64,000 nt of DNA from Bacillota bacterium (GTDB lineage: Bacteria > Bacillota > Bacilli > Desulfuribacillales > Desulfuribacillaceae). A program made the position numbers and the translations under genes. The DNA is taken from assembly GCA_023388635.1 (NCBI GenBank), contig JAEWFW010000036.1, positions 1-64,000 on the forward strand, read 5' to 3'. This document shows, piece by piece, positions 44,869-54,010 of this stretch. A model generated the notes under the pieces. It saw only the letters and a program-made list of their open reading frames with translations. It had not been told where the DNA came from and searched no databases. Position 1 is the first letter of the stretch. Every line of letters begins with the position of its first letter.

Positions 44869-45716
44869 CCCCCGACACCTCCACATCCGCAGCTATGTTC
44901 TGTTGCTACTTTTTCTTTGTCTCTGTACATTGCCAATCTTCTCATCTGCTCATCGAAATCTACCAAATGTCCGTCAAATTCCGGACCGTCAATACAAGTA
45001 AATTTCGTCTCCCCACCAACTGTCACACGGCAAGCACCACACATGCCAGTACCGTCTACCATCAAGGAGTTTAAACTGACTAATGTTTTTATATTATAAT
45101 TTCTCGTCAAATTACAAACTGCTTTCATCATTGGAATCGGACCGATGGCGATTACTAGATCGACCGGTTGTCCCTCATCAATCATATTTTGTAAAATCGT
45201 CGTGACAAAGCCTTTGATACCATGGCTTCCATCATCTGTGGCAATGTGCAATTGATGACTGAACTCGCCCATCTCTTCTTCCATAAGAATTAATTCCTTC
45301 GTTCTGGCGCCAATGATCGACGTCACGTGGGAACCAGCCTGATAAAGATGTTTTGCTTCCGGATACAGCGGTGCTACACCGAGACCGCCGCCAATACAGA
45401 CGACATGCTTATGTTCGGGATAATGTGCAGCTTGTCCCAGTGGTCCAACGAAATCTAGCAGATATTCGCCTTCTTCCATTCTTCCCAACTGCTTCGTCGT
45501 CGCACCCATCTCTTGGGCGATGATTGTCACCGCGCCTGTTTCAAGATTCGTATCGGCAATTGTCAACGGCACTCTTTCTCCCGTTTCATCAATCCGTAGG
45601 ATAATAAAGTGTCCCGGTTTATGCTTTTGGGCCACCAACGGCGCCTCTATGTCCATGAGGATCACGCGGTCTTTCCCTGTATCAGCTAGAACTCGCTTGC
45701 GTAAAATTTTATACAT
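44859..45716 (-). CDS. nfnA: NfnA: NADH-side subunit of ferredoxin-dependent transhydrogenase
   Basis: Protein of 285 residues of the ferredoxin-NADP reductase / dihydroorotate dehydrogenase electron-transfer family. FAD site around GHFIILRIDETGERVPLTIAD, NAD site CIGGGLGVAPLYPEAKHL near residue 104, C-terminal [2Fe-2S] site with TGMCGACRVTVGG and FTCIDGPEFDG. Bifurcates electrons with NfnB to balance NADH, NADPH and reduced ferredoxin in anaerobes. ATG start with AGGAGGG upstream. Sulfide dehydrogenase activity has been reported for relatives. Confidence 0.88.
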   Translation of the reverse strand: MYKILRKRVLADTGKDRVILMDIEAPLVAQKHKPGHFIILRIDETGERVPLTIADTNLETGAVTIIAQEMGATTKQLGRMEEGEYLLDFVGPLGQAAHYPEHKHVVCIGGGLGVAPLYPEAKHLYQAGSHVTSIIGARTKELILMEEEMGEFSHQLHIATDDGSHGIKGFVTTILQNMIDEGQPVDLVIAIGPIPMMKAVCNLTRNYNIKTLVSLNSLMVDGTGMCGACRVTVGGETKFTCIDGPEFDGHLVDFDEQMRRLAMYRDKEKVATEHSCGCGGVGGCH

Positions 45717-45751
45717 AATTTGATTTCCCTCCTATATCTTTAAAGAATATC

Positions 45752-45777
45752 ATTATATATTCCTAGTCTTTTGTCAA
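45752..45777 (-). promoter_or_regulatory. Putative nfnAB promoter
   Basis: Minus-strand TTGACA (45772-45777) and TATAAT (45752-45757) with a short spacer of 14 bp; a TAATGA at 16 bp is an alternative -10. AGGAGGG is about 25 bp downstream. Confidence 0.45.
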
Positions 45778-45831
45778 TTACAGATTTTCTGAAAACAATT
45801 CCATTGCTAAAATTTCCAGAAATCCGGCGAT

Positions 45832-46794
45832 TTAAAAATGTTTTTCAGCGCCGAGACAAGCGATCCCATACGCATTATCAGTAGAATATTCCCTTTTCGC
45901 AAAATGTAGAGATACGCCGGCTGTCCGATGGGACAGGCGCCGTTGCAAATACTCCCGCAAATAGGAATTGGACGCAACGCCTCCGACAATCAGTACATCT
46001 GCCACCTGCGTATCCGACTGGGCAAAACGGATGATTTTTTCTAATGTTTTAGCAATACAATGCTCAACCGCTCTCGCAATATCGAAGTGGTGGTGCTGAC
46101 CCATTTCTATGAGACGCTCGGCTTTAGCCGCCGGTCCCGAAAAGCTACAATCGTATCCCTTCGCATAGGAAGAGATCGTCAGCACTTCCTGGGATTGCTG
46201 CGCCAACAGTTCCAAATGTTTGCCTGCGGGAAATGGCAGTCCTAGTTTGACACCTACTCGATCGACAAATTGTCCGGCATGCAAATCCAAAGTGCCACCT
46301 AACAATTGGATCTGATAAGCTCCATCAGCTGGGCGTTCGACGAGACATATTTCGCTCGTGCCACCGGAAAGGTGAATCATCAAAAATTTACGCGCTGCCA
46401 TCGGATAATCCAACGTGCCGACACCGGCGGCAATATGACCTTCTTGGTGAGACAATTCATACAAAGGAATCCTACGGCTGGCAGCCACCGTTCTTGCGAA
46501 ACTGCTTCCCGCCAGAAAAACCGGCATATAGGACTGATCCGCCGGACGAGGTTTGGCGGAAACGGCGACGGCTGCGAGGCGCTCCGGGTTAATTTTTGAG
46601 CACATTTCTTCAATAAAATACGGCAAGTTTTTCAGATGCTGAAAAACAGCCGTATTTTGCCGCAAACCACGTTCGCCTTCGGGAACGTCCAATAGCTTGC
46701 GCTTTTCGTATACGATATCATGAGAATGACTTGTGATTACACATATCGATGTTGTATAGGCACTCGTATCAATCCCCAGAACTACGTCTTTCAA
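45832..46794 (-). CDS. TsaD/Kae1-like paralogue (peptidase M22 family)
   Basis: ASKHA-fold protein of 320 residues related to TsaD, the t6A synthesis protein. Seen: LGIDTSAYTTSICV at the N-terminus, the metal-binding HxxxH-type motif SHQEGHIAAG near 115, GGTSEICLVE, GGTLDLHAGQFVDRVGVKLG and the C-terminal VLIVGGVASNSYLREYLQ. It overlaps nusB by 4 bp (TTG start). Shorter and more divergent than TsaD (about 335-345), and not in the tsaB-rimI-tsaD cluster, so it is probably a paralogue with another or lost activity. A true tsaD elsewhere in the genome is expected. Confidence 0.78.
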   Translation of the reverse strand: MKDVVLGIDTSAYTTSICVITSHSHDIVYEKRKLLDVPEGERGLRQNTAVFQHLKNLPYFIEEMCSKINPERLAAVAVSAKPRPADQSYMPVFLAGSSFARTVAASRRIPLYELSHQEGHIAAGVGTLDYPMAARKFLMIHLSGGTSEICLVERPADGAYQIQLLGGTLDLHAGQFVDRVGVKLGLPFPAGKHLELLAQQSQEVLTISSYAKGYDCSFSGPAAKAERLIEMGQHHHFDIARAVEHCIAKTLEKIIRFAQSDTQVADVLIVGGVASNSYLREYLQRRLSHRTAGVSLHFAKREYSTDNAYGIACLGAEKHF

Positions 46795-47213
46795 TGCTCG
46801 GCACCTCCGCCGGGTTTCGCGCTTATTTTGATATACTTTGCCAGAATGCCATTGATAAAGCCTGCCGATTGGTTTGTGCTAAATGTCTTTGCCAATTCTA
46901 CCGCTTCGTTAATGACAATATTTTCTGATAAGTCTGTAAATAAGAGCTCGTAGACAGCCAGTCTGAGAATGTTTTTTTCCACTTTGCCGATGCGCTGCAA
47001 ATTCCAGCCCTCGATTACATCTTCCAACGCTTGATCAATTTCCACGAGATTCTCATGGGCTCCTGCGATCAGGTTGGTAATAAACTCTCGTTGATTTTCA
47101 TCGATTTGATCATTCTCGAAACGATCTTCAATGATTTCATTAATATCCCCTTGCTGGATATCAAATTGAAATAGAATCTGTAGCGCCTTTTCCCGCGCTT
47201 TCCTTCTGTACAT
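46791..47213 (-). CDS. nusB: Transcription antitermination factor NusB
   Basis: All-helical RNA-binding protein of 140 residues. Family blocks: RRKAREKALQILFQFDIQQGD at the N-terminus, LIAGAHENLVEID, WNLQRIGKVEKNILRLAVYELLF and INEAVELAKTFS. Binds boxA RNA with S10 in rRNA antitermination. Overlaps the TsaD-like gene and follows the Asp23 module. Confidence 0.96.
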   Translation of the reverse strand: MYRRKAREKALQILFQFDIQQGDINEIIEDRFENDQIDENQREFITNLIAGAHENLVEIDQALEDVIEGWNLQRIGKVEKNILRLAVYELLFTDLSENIVINEAVELAKTFSTNQSAGFINGILAKYIKISAKPGGGAEH

Positions 47214-47267
47214 GCAAAATCCTCCAAATCATGTTTTCCATTATCTCCATCCGCATCAAATCTTTCT

Positions 47268-47489
47268 TTATCTCCAGTGATCCGGCAAAAACCGTTCAAT
47301 GACGTCGCGAATGTTCTCATTGTTATCAACACGAGTTCCTACATAATAACCGATCGCTACGATGATTACAAAAAATAGTGTTTTCCAAAAACCCACAAGC
47401 AAAAATATAATACCGACAAAGATACCGGCAACAATCCCGATTACTTTCCCCATATGAGTATACAGCAAATCAATCATTTCTTGTTTCAT
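47268..47489 (-). CDS. DUF2273 small membrane protein
   Basis: Protein of 73 residues with two hydrophobic segments (IGIVAGIFVGIIFLLVGFW and LFFVIIVAIGYYVGT) and a charged end. DUF2273 genes regularly accompany amaP and asp23 and probably form a small membrane complex. Start ATG at 47489 behind AGGTGA; a GTG three codons upstream is possible. Confidence 0.85.
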   Translation of the reverse strand: MKQEMIDLLYTHMGKVIGIVAGIFVGIIFLLVGFWKTLFFVIIVAIGYYVGTRVDNNENIRDVIERFLPDHWR

Positions 47490-47498
47490 AACCGTCAC

Positions 47499-48062
47499 CT
47501 ACTTTAAAGGAGCTTTTTGAACCGCCGCTTTTTGCAAAACATCCTTTACAACGACCAATACTTTCTCAATCTTGATGCCGGATAACCGCTCGACATACTG
47601 CTTGACTTCCGCTTGCAGCTTGTCTGATGTTTCAGGAATACTGGTATCGGGATCAAGGCTGACTTTCAAGGCAATTTTAGCACCAAATTCTGTAGGTACG
47701 ACCTTCGCGACTAATTCTCTGACGCCGGGAATTTGACGTCCGGTACGCGTAGCCATCGTTTCGATTGCTTCAACAGAAATTTTTACATCGCCAATTTCCG
47801 TACTGTAATTAATCGTCGAGCTCTGCTCTTTAGAATTCTTCTGGAAAGTGATAAAAATGAATCGCAAACTGACAAAGAAAAAAATCAGCCCGATCAACAG
47901 ATTGTTCAATTGTGTTTGCATTCCACTGTTATAAAAAGCATGGAAGTAAAATCCAATCGTATCCAATGGAACCAACCTCAGTGAAACTACAATAAATAAA
48001 ACCGCAAGCACAGCAATCACCAAGTTGTAAAAGAAAAAAATGATCTTTTCTAACAAGTTCAT
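47499..48062 (-). CDS. amaP: Alkaline shock response membrane anchor AmaP
   Basis: Protein of 187 residues with two N-terminal membrane segments (about 8-30 and 52-70) and a C-terminal soluble domain. In Staphylococcus AmaP anchors Asp23 at the membrane. The C-terminal part shows the Asp23-like sequence KISVEAIETMATRTGRQIPGV. Lies between asp23 and DUF2273. Confidence 0.85.
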   Translation of the reverse strand: MNLLEKIIFFFYNLVIAVLAVLFIVVSLRLVPLDTIGFYFHAFYNSGMQTQLNNLLIGLIFFFVSLRFIFITFQKNSKEQSSTINYSTEIGDVKISVEAIETMATRTGRQIPGVRELVAKVVPTEFGAKIALKVSLDPDTSIPETSDKLQAEVKQYVERLSGIKIEKVLVVVKDVLQKAAVQKAPLK

Positions 48063-48111
48063 AAAGACGCTCCTTTCAACGGATTATGTCGCTTAGCAGA
48101 TTAGTCAGATT

Positions 48112-48142
48112 AAAGGAAACCCCCTGTTTCTTGCAGGGGGTC
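48112..48142 (-). terminator. Hairpin after asp23
   Basis: ACCCCCTG with CAGGGGGT on the minus strand, followed by TTCCTTTA; 27 bp after the asp23 stop. A weak T tract, so probably partial readthrough to amaP. Confidence 0.5.
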
Positions 48143-48168
48143 ACATAATTTCAGTATATAATAATGAT

Positions 48169-48579
48169 TTATTTCAAACGGAATTCTTCTTCCTTCTTGA
48201 CTTCCTTTTTCTCTTCCTGTCTAAAATCTACACCCTGTACTTGTACGTTAACTTCCACAACGTCAAGCCCTGTCATATTCTCAATTTCTCGTTTGACACT
48301 AGCCTGAATCGCGCTGGCAACTTCCGGGATGGCAGAACCGTATTGTACAATAATCGAAACGTCAACTGCCGTCTCTTTCTGACCTACTTCTACTTTAACA
48401 CCTTTAGAAAGGTTCTTTCTACCGAGCAATTCTGCAATGCCGCCAACGACACCGCCGCTCATGCCGGCAACACCCGGGACTTCAATCGTTGCAAGTCCGG
48501 CAATAATTTCAATCACTTCCGGTGCAATCTGGATATTTCCCAATTCATTCGTGTTCTTCATTTCTGATGGTACAGTCAT
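48169..48579 (-). CDS. Asp23/Gls24-family envelope stress protein
   Basis: Protein of 136 residues. The family core is IQIAPEVIEIIAGLATIEVPGVAGMSGG, then LSKGVKVEVGQKETAVDVSIIVQYG and VQASVKREIENMTGLDVVEVNVQVQG-like segments; the Lys/Glu-rich tail (EEKKEVKKEEE) is unusual. Start ATG at 48579 behind GGAGG. Equivalent to Bacillus YqhY, which affects acetyl-CoA carboxylase balance and lies beside accBC, as here. Confidence 0.9.
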   Translation of the reverse strand: MTVPSEMKNTNELGNIQIAPEVIEIIAGLATIEVPGVAGMSGGVVGGIAELLGRKNLSKGVKVEVGQKETAVDVSIIVQYGSAIPEVASAIQASVKREIENMTGLDVVEVNVQVQGVDFRQEEKKEVKKEEEFRLK

Positions 48580-48687
48580 TCTTAACACCTCCGGTATTTA
48601 CTGTCATAAAATTATATCATACGCCCTAGGCAAATACAATCTCGCGAGAGATCCGCCCATGGACAACTTGCCGACAAACTGTGTAAC

Positions 48688-50031
48688 CTAAATGACATGA
48701 GTTTCCAAAAACTTCGTATTAAAATTGCCGCTGACGAAATCAGCATTGCGCAACAATTTCAGATGAAACGGAATTGTCGTTTTAATTCCTTCAATTCGAA
48801 ACTCGGACAGCGCTCTGTGCATACGCTCAATTGCCTCTTGGCGGGTCTTGCCGTGGACAATAATCTTAGCAATCATCGAATCATAATACGGTGTCACCCG
48901 GTACCCTTGGTAAACGGCACTATCGACCCTTACCCCAAGACCTCCCGGAGGTAAATATGTAGTGATCGTACCCGGACAAGGCATAAAATTCCGCTCTGGA
49001 TCCTCCGCATTCACTCGGCACTCGATCGCCCATCCACTAATTTGCACATCCTCCTGCCGCTTGACACTCAACTCCATACCTGCAGCAGCGCGAATTTGTT
49101 CTCTGATCAAATCGATTCCCGTAATATACTCGGTGACAGGATGCTCCACCTGAATCCGCGTGTTCATCTCCATAAAATAGAATTGACCGTGCTTATCCAA
49201 TAAAAACTCCACTGTCCCCGCCGTCACATACTGAACAGCTTTGGCGGCTGCGACTGCCGCATTTCCCATCGCTTCCCGGATGGATTCGGTGAGCGCCATG
49301 GACGGCGCTTCTTCAATCAACTTCTGATGACGGCGTTGAATTGAACAATCTCGCTCTCCGAGATGAACAGCATTTCCATGACTGTCCGCGAGAATTTGAA
49401 TCTCAATATGCCTTGGCTCTTCCAAATACTTTTCCAAATACACACCGGCATTGCCAAAAGCCGTTTCCGCTTCTTGCTGCGCCATTGAGATTGCCTTTTC
49501 CAGTTCACTCTGATCCCAGGCTACCCGCATTCCTTTACCACCGCCTCCGGCGGTCGCTTTAATGATCACCGGATATCCGATGTCCGCTGCCGTCTTGACT
49601 GCTTCATTGAAATCAGTAATAATGCCTTCTGTACCAGGAATAATCGGTACTCCCGCTTTGCGCATCGTTTCCCGAGCAACTGCCTTCGCCCCCATAGTTT
49701 CGATCGCTACGGCAGACGGTCCGATAAACGTGATTCCACAGGAAGCACATAACTCCGCAAAATCTGCGTTCTCAGATAAAAATCCGTATCCCGGATGAAT
49801 CGCATCACAACCCGATATACTGGCGACACTGATGATATTCGCCATATGCAAATATGATTCTTTAGAACTGATCGGTCCTATACAATATGCTTCATCGGCT
49901 AATTCAACATGCAGCGCTTCTTGGTCAGCCTGCGAATAAACAGCTACCGTCTTAATGCCCATTTCCTTACACGTCCGCATAATGCGAACAGCAATCTCTC
50001 CACGATTCGCTATCAGAATCTTCTCAAACAT
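48688..50031 (-). CDS. accC: Biotin carboxylase of acetyl-CoA carboxylase
   Basis: ATP-grasp enzyme of 447 residues that carboxylates biotin on AccB, the first step of fatty acid synthesis. Motifs: FEKILIANRGEIAVRIMRT at the start, KATAGGGGKGMRVAW near residue 160, EMNTRIQVEHPVTEY near 285 and GVRVDSAVY near 335. Directly follows accB. Confidence 0.96.
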   Translation of the reverse strand: MFEKILIANRGEIAVRIMRTCKEMGIKTVAVYSQADQEALHVELADEAYCIGPISSKESYLHMANIISVASISGCDAIHPGYGFLSENADFAELCASCGITFIGPSAVAIETMGAKAVARETMRKAGVPIIPGTEGIITDFNEAVKTAADIGYPVIIKATAGGGGKGMRVAWDQSELEKAISMAQQEAETAFGNAGVYLEKYLEEPRHIEIQILADSHGNAVHLGERDCSIQRRHQKLIEEAPSMALTESIREAMGNAAVAAAKAVQYVTAGTVEFLLDKHGQFYFMEMNTRIQVEHPVTEYITGIDLIREQIRAAAGMELSVKRQEDVQISGWAIECRVNAEDPERNFMPCPGTITTYLPPGGLGVRVDSAVYQGYRVTPYYDSMIAKIIVHGKTRQEAIERMHRALSEFRIEGIKTTIPFHLKLLRNADFVSGNFNTKFLETHVI

Positions 50032-50041
50032 GTGGTCACCC

Positions 50042-50533
50042 CTATTCTTTACTCACTTTAAACAGAGTTTGACCGTATTCCACTAATTGTCCGTTTTCTA
50101 CACATACCTCAACAATTTTACCGGAACATTCTGCTTCAATCTCATTCATTAACTTCATTGCTTCAATGATACAGACGACACTTTTATCTGTAACGTGATC
50201 TCCGATTTTCACGAATGCGGGCGCATCCGGTGACGGAGCAGAATAGAACGTCCCTACCATCGGCGATTTGATTTCCAGATAGTTTTGCGTTGCAACATCA
50301 GGCTCTTCCTTGGCAGTGTTTTCCCGAATCTCCGTATGTACTTCTCTGCTAATCATCTGATTGACCGCCGGAGGTACATAGCTCGATTCAGTTTGTCCGC
50401 CAATGTATTCAACATACTCTTTCTTACTCTTTTTAATGGACAGTTTTGCGCCGTCATTTTCTATTTCCAACTCTGTAATATTCGTGCTATCCAATAATTT
50501 TATCAGTTCACGAATTTCTGAAATATTATACAT
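50042..50533 (-). CDS. accB: Biotin carboxyl carrier protein
   Basis: Carrier of 163 residues. The N-terminal helix (SEIRELIKLLDSTNITELEI), an acidic and proline-containing linker, and the C-terminal biotinyl domain with the modified Lys in IIEAMKLMNEIEAEC. ATG start at 50533, eight bases after GGGG. First gene of accBC. Confidence 0.95.
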   Translation of the reverse strand: MYNISEIRELIKLLDSTNITELEIENDGAKLSIKKSKKEYVEYIGGQTESSYVPPAVNQMISREVHTEIRENTAKEEPDVATQNYLEIKSPMVGTFYSAPSPDAPAFVKIGDHVTDKSVVCIIEAMKLMNEIEAECSGKIVEVCVENGQLVEYGQTLFKVSKE

Positions 50534-50663
50534 ACATTTCACCCCTAATCGTATTCATATGCGATAACCACTAGTATATACTTGGACCATTTGTACATAC
50601 CCAGCCATTAAAAACGAAGTTCATGCAGTATATTATAATAATAAACCCTTATTCATGCAACGC

Positions 50664-50686
50664 AAAAAAAAACCGGAATCCCGGCT
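50664..50686 (-). terminator. Terminator of the spoIIIA operon
   Basis: AGCCGG-GATT-CCGGTT followed on the minus strand by T8-T9, 7 bp after spoIIIAH. Confidence 0.8.
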
Positions 50687-50693
50687 CGATTCC

Positions 50694-51296
50694 TCATTGA
50701 TAAAAACTCACTTCAATATTTTTATGTTGTAAGCCCGTAAGCTGACCAACTGTATCGACGATCTGCAGATATTGTTCCGGTGTAAATTGCTCGCTCTGGA
50801 CGACAATTTGCGCACGGTTGCCGGTCTGCATATAGACACAATCGCCAAATCCCATCTCCATAATTTTATCTTCAATTTGTTCCTCGACATTTGCTACATC
50901 AATGATGTCATCATAGGATGATTTCGCCTTCGCAATTTCTTCCGCTGTAACAGTACTACTCGCCATCGTTAGACGCAGCTCATCGAGAATTTGTGCCCTT
51001 TCATAGTCCCTTGTCAGGCGCATATTGATAAATGCCTCACCGGTCGAATCATAGAGAATTACTTGACCGCCTTGCTCCTTCGTTTTACCACTTTCCTGCT
51101 CGCCATCTTCTGTTTTGGCTGTATCTTCTTTATCCCCTTTTTTCTCTTCTTCCGTATGCCCTGCCATCGTCTCTTTCGGCACTCCATCGACAGTTTGTTC
51201 CCAGTTGCCTGCCACATAATAACCCAAAATCATCAAATAAAAAACGATTAACGCACTGATTAACATCTTTTCTTTTTTAACCGCAAAAAAATTCAT
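50694..51296 (-). CDS. spoIIIAH: Stage III sporulation protein AH
   Basis: Mother-cell membrane protein of 200 residues; its EscJ/PrgK-like ring domain pairs with forespore SpoIIQ to make the channel spanning both membranes. A transmembrane segment at 12-29 is followed by an acidic linker rich in Lys and Glu, then the ring-building fold (TVTAEEIAKAKSSYDDIIDV, QIVVQSEQFTPEQYLQIVDT). Start ATG at 51296 behind AAGGGAG. Last gene of the operon. Confidence 0.93.
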   Translation of the reverse strand: MNFFAVKKEKMLISALIVFYLMILGYYVAGNWEQTVDGVPKETMAGHTEEEKKGDKEDTAKTEDGEQESGKTKEQGGQVILYDSTGEAFINMRLTRDYERAQILDELRLTMASSTVTAEEIAKAKSSYDDIIDVANVEEQIEDKIMEMGFGDCVYMQTGNRAQIVVQSEQFTPEQYLQIVDTVGQLTGLQHKNIEVSFYQ

Positions 51297-51326
51297 TTGA
51301 TCAACTCCCTTTACCAATAGTATCGT

Positions 51327-51908
51327 TTATTCACGAGCGTCCATCGGCAGTATCGATATTTTATTGGCACCGACATTCAGTGCTCTCTGCACGGCATCGA
51401 CAAGCAAAGCATGTGTGCGAATATTCGCCGCCCCTTCCGCCACTACGATAACCCCTCTAATTTCCGGCTTTAGCCGCTTGATAACGACCGGTGACTCACC
51501 ACTGCTATTCCCTCTGAGAATGACAATCTGTTTGTCATCGGTTATCTCCGCAATTTTACGATTCCCCCCTTGCCTATCAGTTTCATCTGTATTTCGCTGA
51601 TTCGAACGGACATTAGCGCCTAAAACAACCTCTTCAGTAGAATCTATGTTGACCATCACCGAAACTTGACCAACTCCTGAAACTTTTTCTAATATTTTTT
51701 GTAAATTCTCTTCGTAGAGTTTTTCATATTCGCGAATTTCCCCCGCTTCCGAATACGTCTGCGCAGTCATTTTGTCAGCTTCTTGCTTTATTTCCGGTGG
51801 AAGTGTTTGCGAAACATTAAAATCACTCACCACAAATAATAGAATCATGCCGATAGCCGCGATCAACATCAACCATCTCATCGGTGTCATTTTATCTTTT
51901 AAATTCAT
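51327..51908 (-). CDS. spoIIIAG: Stage III sporulation protein AG
   Basis: Mother-cell membrane ring protein of 193 residues. A transmembrane segment at 10-29 is followed by a helical stretch and the ring-building motif LEKVSGVGQVSVMVNI, then RGVIVVAEGAANIRTHALLVDAVQRALNV. Forms the large SpoIIIAG ring in the channel. Confidence 0.93.
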   Translation of the reverse strand: MNLKDKMTPMRWLMLIAAIGMILLFVVSDFNVSQTLPPEIKQEADKMTAQTYSEAGEIREYEKLYEENLQKILEKVSGVGQVSVMVNIDSTEEVVLGANVRSNQRNTDETDRQGGNRKIAEITDDKQIVILRGNSSGESPVVIKRLKPEIRGVIVVAEGAANIRTHALLVDAVQRALNVGANKISILPMDARE

Positions 51909-51916
51909 ATTCTCAC

Positions 51917-52705
51917 CTAACCTTCCACAATATAGACTCGAATGATTTCTTGCGAAAGCTCCATGGCTTTGGCGATCGCCCCTTTTAACTCCCTGCTCGC
52001 TTGCTGATCGTCTGCACTGACCGCTCCCGTTTGTGCCGTTTCCGACCTTGACCCGCGACCATCCTCCGGCAAAACCGGTGGAATTTCGATCGGTTGAATC
52101 TCTACCATTTCAATCCTTTCCGTCAAAGTGCTTCCTGCTGTATCGCCCTCTGCACCCGCATCATTTGCCATTTCTGCATCGCTTCCCGCTCTCACATTAT
52201 TGCCCGCTCCGGCTCCTTCCGATCCTGATAACCCCGAGCCTGACGGTTCCACTCCCGAAGATTCAAGCACGCGCTTCACATACACATCCAATTGCTTGAT
52301 CTGGTACTCTTTCCCATCTGCCGGCTGTTCGACACTCATCTCGAAATCTACCAATTGAAATCCGCCTTGCAGTTGTATGGCATACACAATTCCTTCCCTC
52401 GCCATACGCTTTGCCGTATCGACAACCATATCTTGATGATCAAAGGCGATTTGCTGCTGCACGTCTTGCATGACGGAAGCAACCATCGCTTCGCCGCCCT
52501 GCCAATTGAATAAACCATTCCCAGCGAGACTCTCCTTGCCGTTTACAATCATCAATAACGGAGTCAGCATCGCTACGATAATAATTAAGCCGATGACGAG
52601 CTTCACGTATTTTTGCATGGCAGAACTGGGTAACAGCAAGTCCATAAATGATGCGAACAAAATAATAAGCACGATTCCTTTTAACCAACCGCTGATAAAA
52701 TCCAA
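51917..52705 (-). CDS. spoIIIAF: Stage III sporulation protein AF
   Basis: Membrane protein of 262 residues with two segments (about 8-25 and 34-55) and an extracytoplasmic ring-building domain. A Gly/Ser/Ala/Glu-rich linker of about 50 residues (around SGSGLSGSEGAGAG) sits in the soluble part and makes this member longer than the Bacillus protein (about 206). Start TTG at 52705 behind GAAGGAGGAG. Confidence 0.88.
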   Translation of the reverse strand: MDFISGWLKGIVLIILFASFMDLLLPSSAMQKYVKLVIGLIIIVAMLTPLLMIVNGKESLAGNGLFNWQGGEAMVASVMQDVQQQIAFDHQDMVVDTAKRMAREGIVYAIQLQGGFQLVDFEMSVEQPADGKEYQIKQLDVYVKRVLESSGVEPSGSGLSGSEGAGAGNNVRAGSDAEMANDAGAEGDTAGSTLTERIEMVEIQPIEIPPVLPEDGRGSRSETAQTGAVSADDQQASRELKGAIAKAMELSQEIIRVYIVEG

Positions 52706-52742
52706 TGGTTCTCCTCCTTCACACAAGTTATCAACCGGCAGT

Positions 52743-54002
52743 TCATCGCAAGATGACCGACAAATTCGCCGTCGCTATAATAATGGTCACAGCCAAGAAG
52801 AACATCAGCCCTACAACCGCAACGGCAGCAAAAATGTATATAAAGCTCTTACCGATCGTCCCCAAGCACTTAATAATCGGCGTATCTCCCAATGGCTGCA
52901 TGACGGCGGCAGAAAAATTGAAAATAATCGCTAAGGTCAATATCTTGATCGCAGGAAACGCACACAAGAGCAAGAGAATCAAGACACCGATAATACCGAT
53001 CGAATTCTTCATCAATAACGACGCACCGATGACCGTATCTGCCGCATCGGAAAACATTTTGCCGACGACCGGCACGAAATTGCCCGTCACATATTTTGCC
53101 GTCCGGATCGTAATCCCATCCGCCACTGAACCCGCAGCTCCTTGGATGGAAATGACACCGAGGAAAATGCTTGCGAACACCCCCAACAGTCCGAGACTGA
53201 CTGTCCGCAAAAAATTCGCCAAATGTGTGACTTTGTATTTATCTGTAAATGAACTGACGATGTGCAACACAGCCGAAAAAAAAATCAGCGGAAATATGAT
53301 GACACTGATAAACGTCCCAATAATGTTGACGACAAACACGATCACCGGATGAAACATCGCCACCGATGTGACGTTGCCGATCGCCGCCATAATCCCCAGG
53401 ACAAGCGGTATGAGTGCAATCATGAAATGCACCATATTTTCTATGGCGTTTTGTGCGTAAGTCACCGCCACATTAAACGAATTAATTGCCAGAACCATTA
53501 ACACCAAATAGGTAATCGCATATGCCACTTTGCTGACGGAATTCCGCTCAAACGCCGATTGCACATTTTCCAGAATGGCACTGAACAACGTCAGCATCAA
53601 GATACTCGACAATAATTTAGTGTTGTACAATACTTCATGGAACAAATAGAGCAACAACCCTTGAAAGATGCCTTTGATGCTAAATTCCCCTTCATCAGGC
53701 AGCAATACATCGAAAATACTTGGGCTGAAACTGTCCGGCAAATACCCTCCGTATTCTTGATGCAAATGATTCCAATATGCTTCAATTTCTTGTGTATCCA
53801 GACGCTTCATCTGTTCTTTCAATAATGTGTTCGTAATCGTCTCTCCGCTCGAAGTTGTATCTCCAGATGGATTAGCAGTTGCATCTGAATATGCATAGGA
53901 ACTTGTTTCTGCATGTGCCCCAAACGGGAAACATATGGTCACAAAAGTAATTATCAATAAAAAACACCAAGTTCTACAGGTTGTACCAAAACATTTCAAC
54001 AA
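52743..54002 (-). CDS. spoIIIAE: Stage III sporulation protein AE
   Basis: Polytopic protein of 419 residues and the largest membrane component of the feeding tube. The N-terminal signal segment (residues 8-32) ends in GAHA. A central region (DGEFSIKGIFQGLLLYLFHEVL) precedes about eight hydrophobic segments. Similar to FlhA/EscV-like or permease-like components. TTG start (54002 or the next codon) behind AGGGGGTGTC. Confidence 0.93.
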   Translation of the reverse strand: MLKCFGTTCRTWCFLLIITFVTICFPFGAHAETSSYAYSDATANPSGDTTSSGETITNTLLKEQMKRLDTQEIEAYWNHLHQEYGGYLPDSFSPSIFDVLLPDEGEFSIKGIFQGLLLYLFHEVLYNTKLLSSILMLTLFSAILENVQSAFERNSVSKVAYAITYLVLMVLAINSFNVAVTYAQNAIENMVHFMIALIPLVLGIMAAIGNVTSVAMFHPVIVFVVNIIGTFISVIIFPLIFFSAVLHIVSSFTDKYKVTHLANFLRTVSLGLLGVFASIFLGVISIQGAAGSVADGITIRTAKYVTGNFVPVVGKMFSDAADTVIGASLLMKNSIGIIGVLILLLLCAFPAIKILTLAIIFNFSAAVMQPLGDTPIIKCLGTIGKSFIYIFAAVAVVGLMFFLAVTIIIATANLSVILR

Positions 54003-54010
54003 GACACCCC

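Noticed and set aside
48644..48660. Palindrome around CTCGCGAG upstream of asp23
   Set aside because: Too short and with no positional relation to a promoter that I can identify.
52705..53352. 215-codon plus-strand frame opposite spoIIIAE
   Set aside because: Antisense shadow of a conserved multi-membrane protein; composition is rich in Lys/Asn/Thr as expected for the complement of hydrophobic codons.
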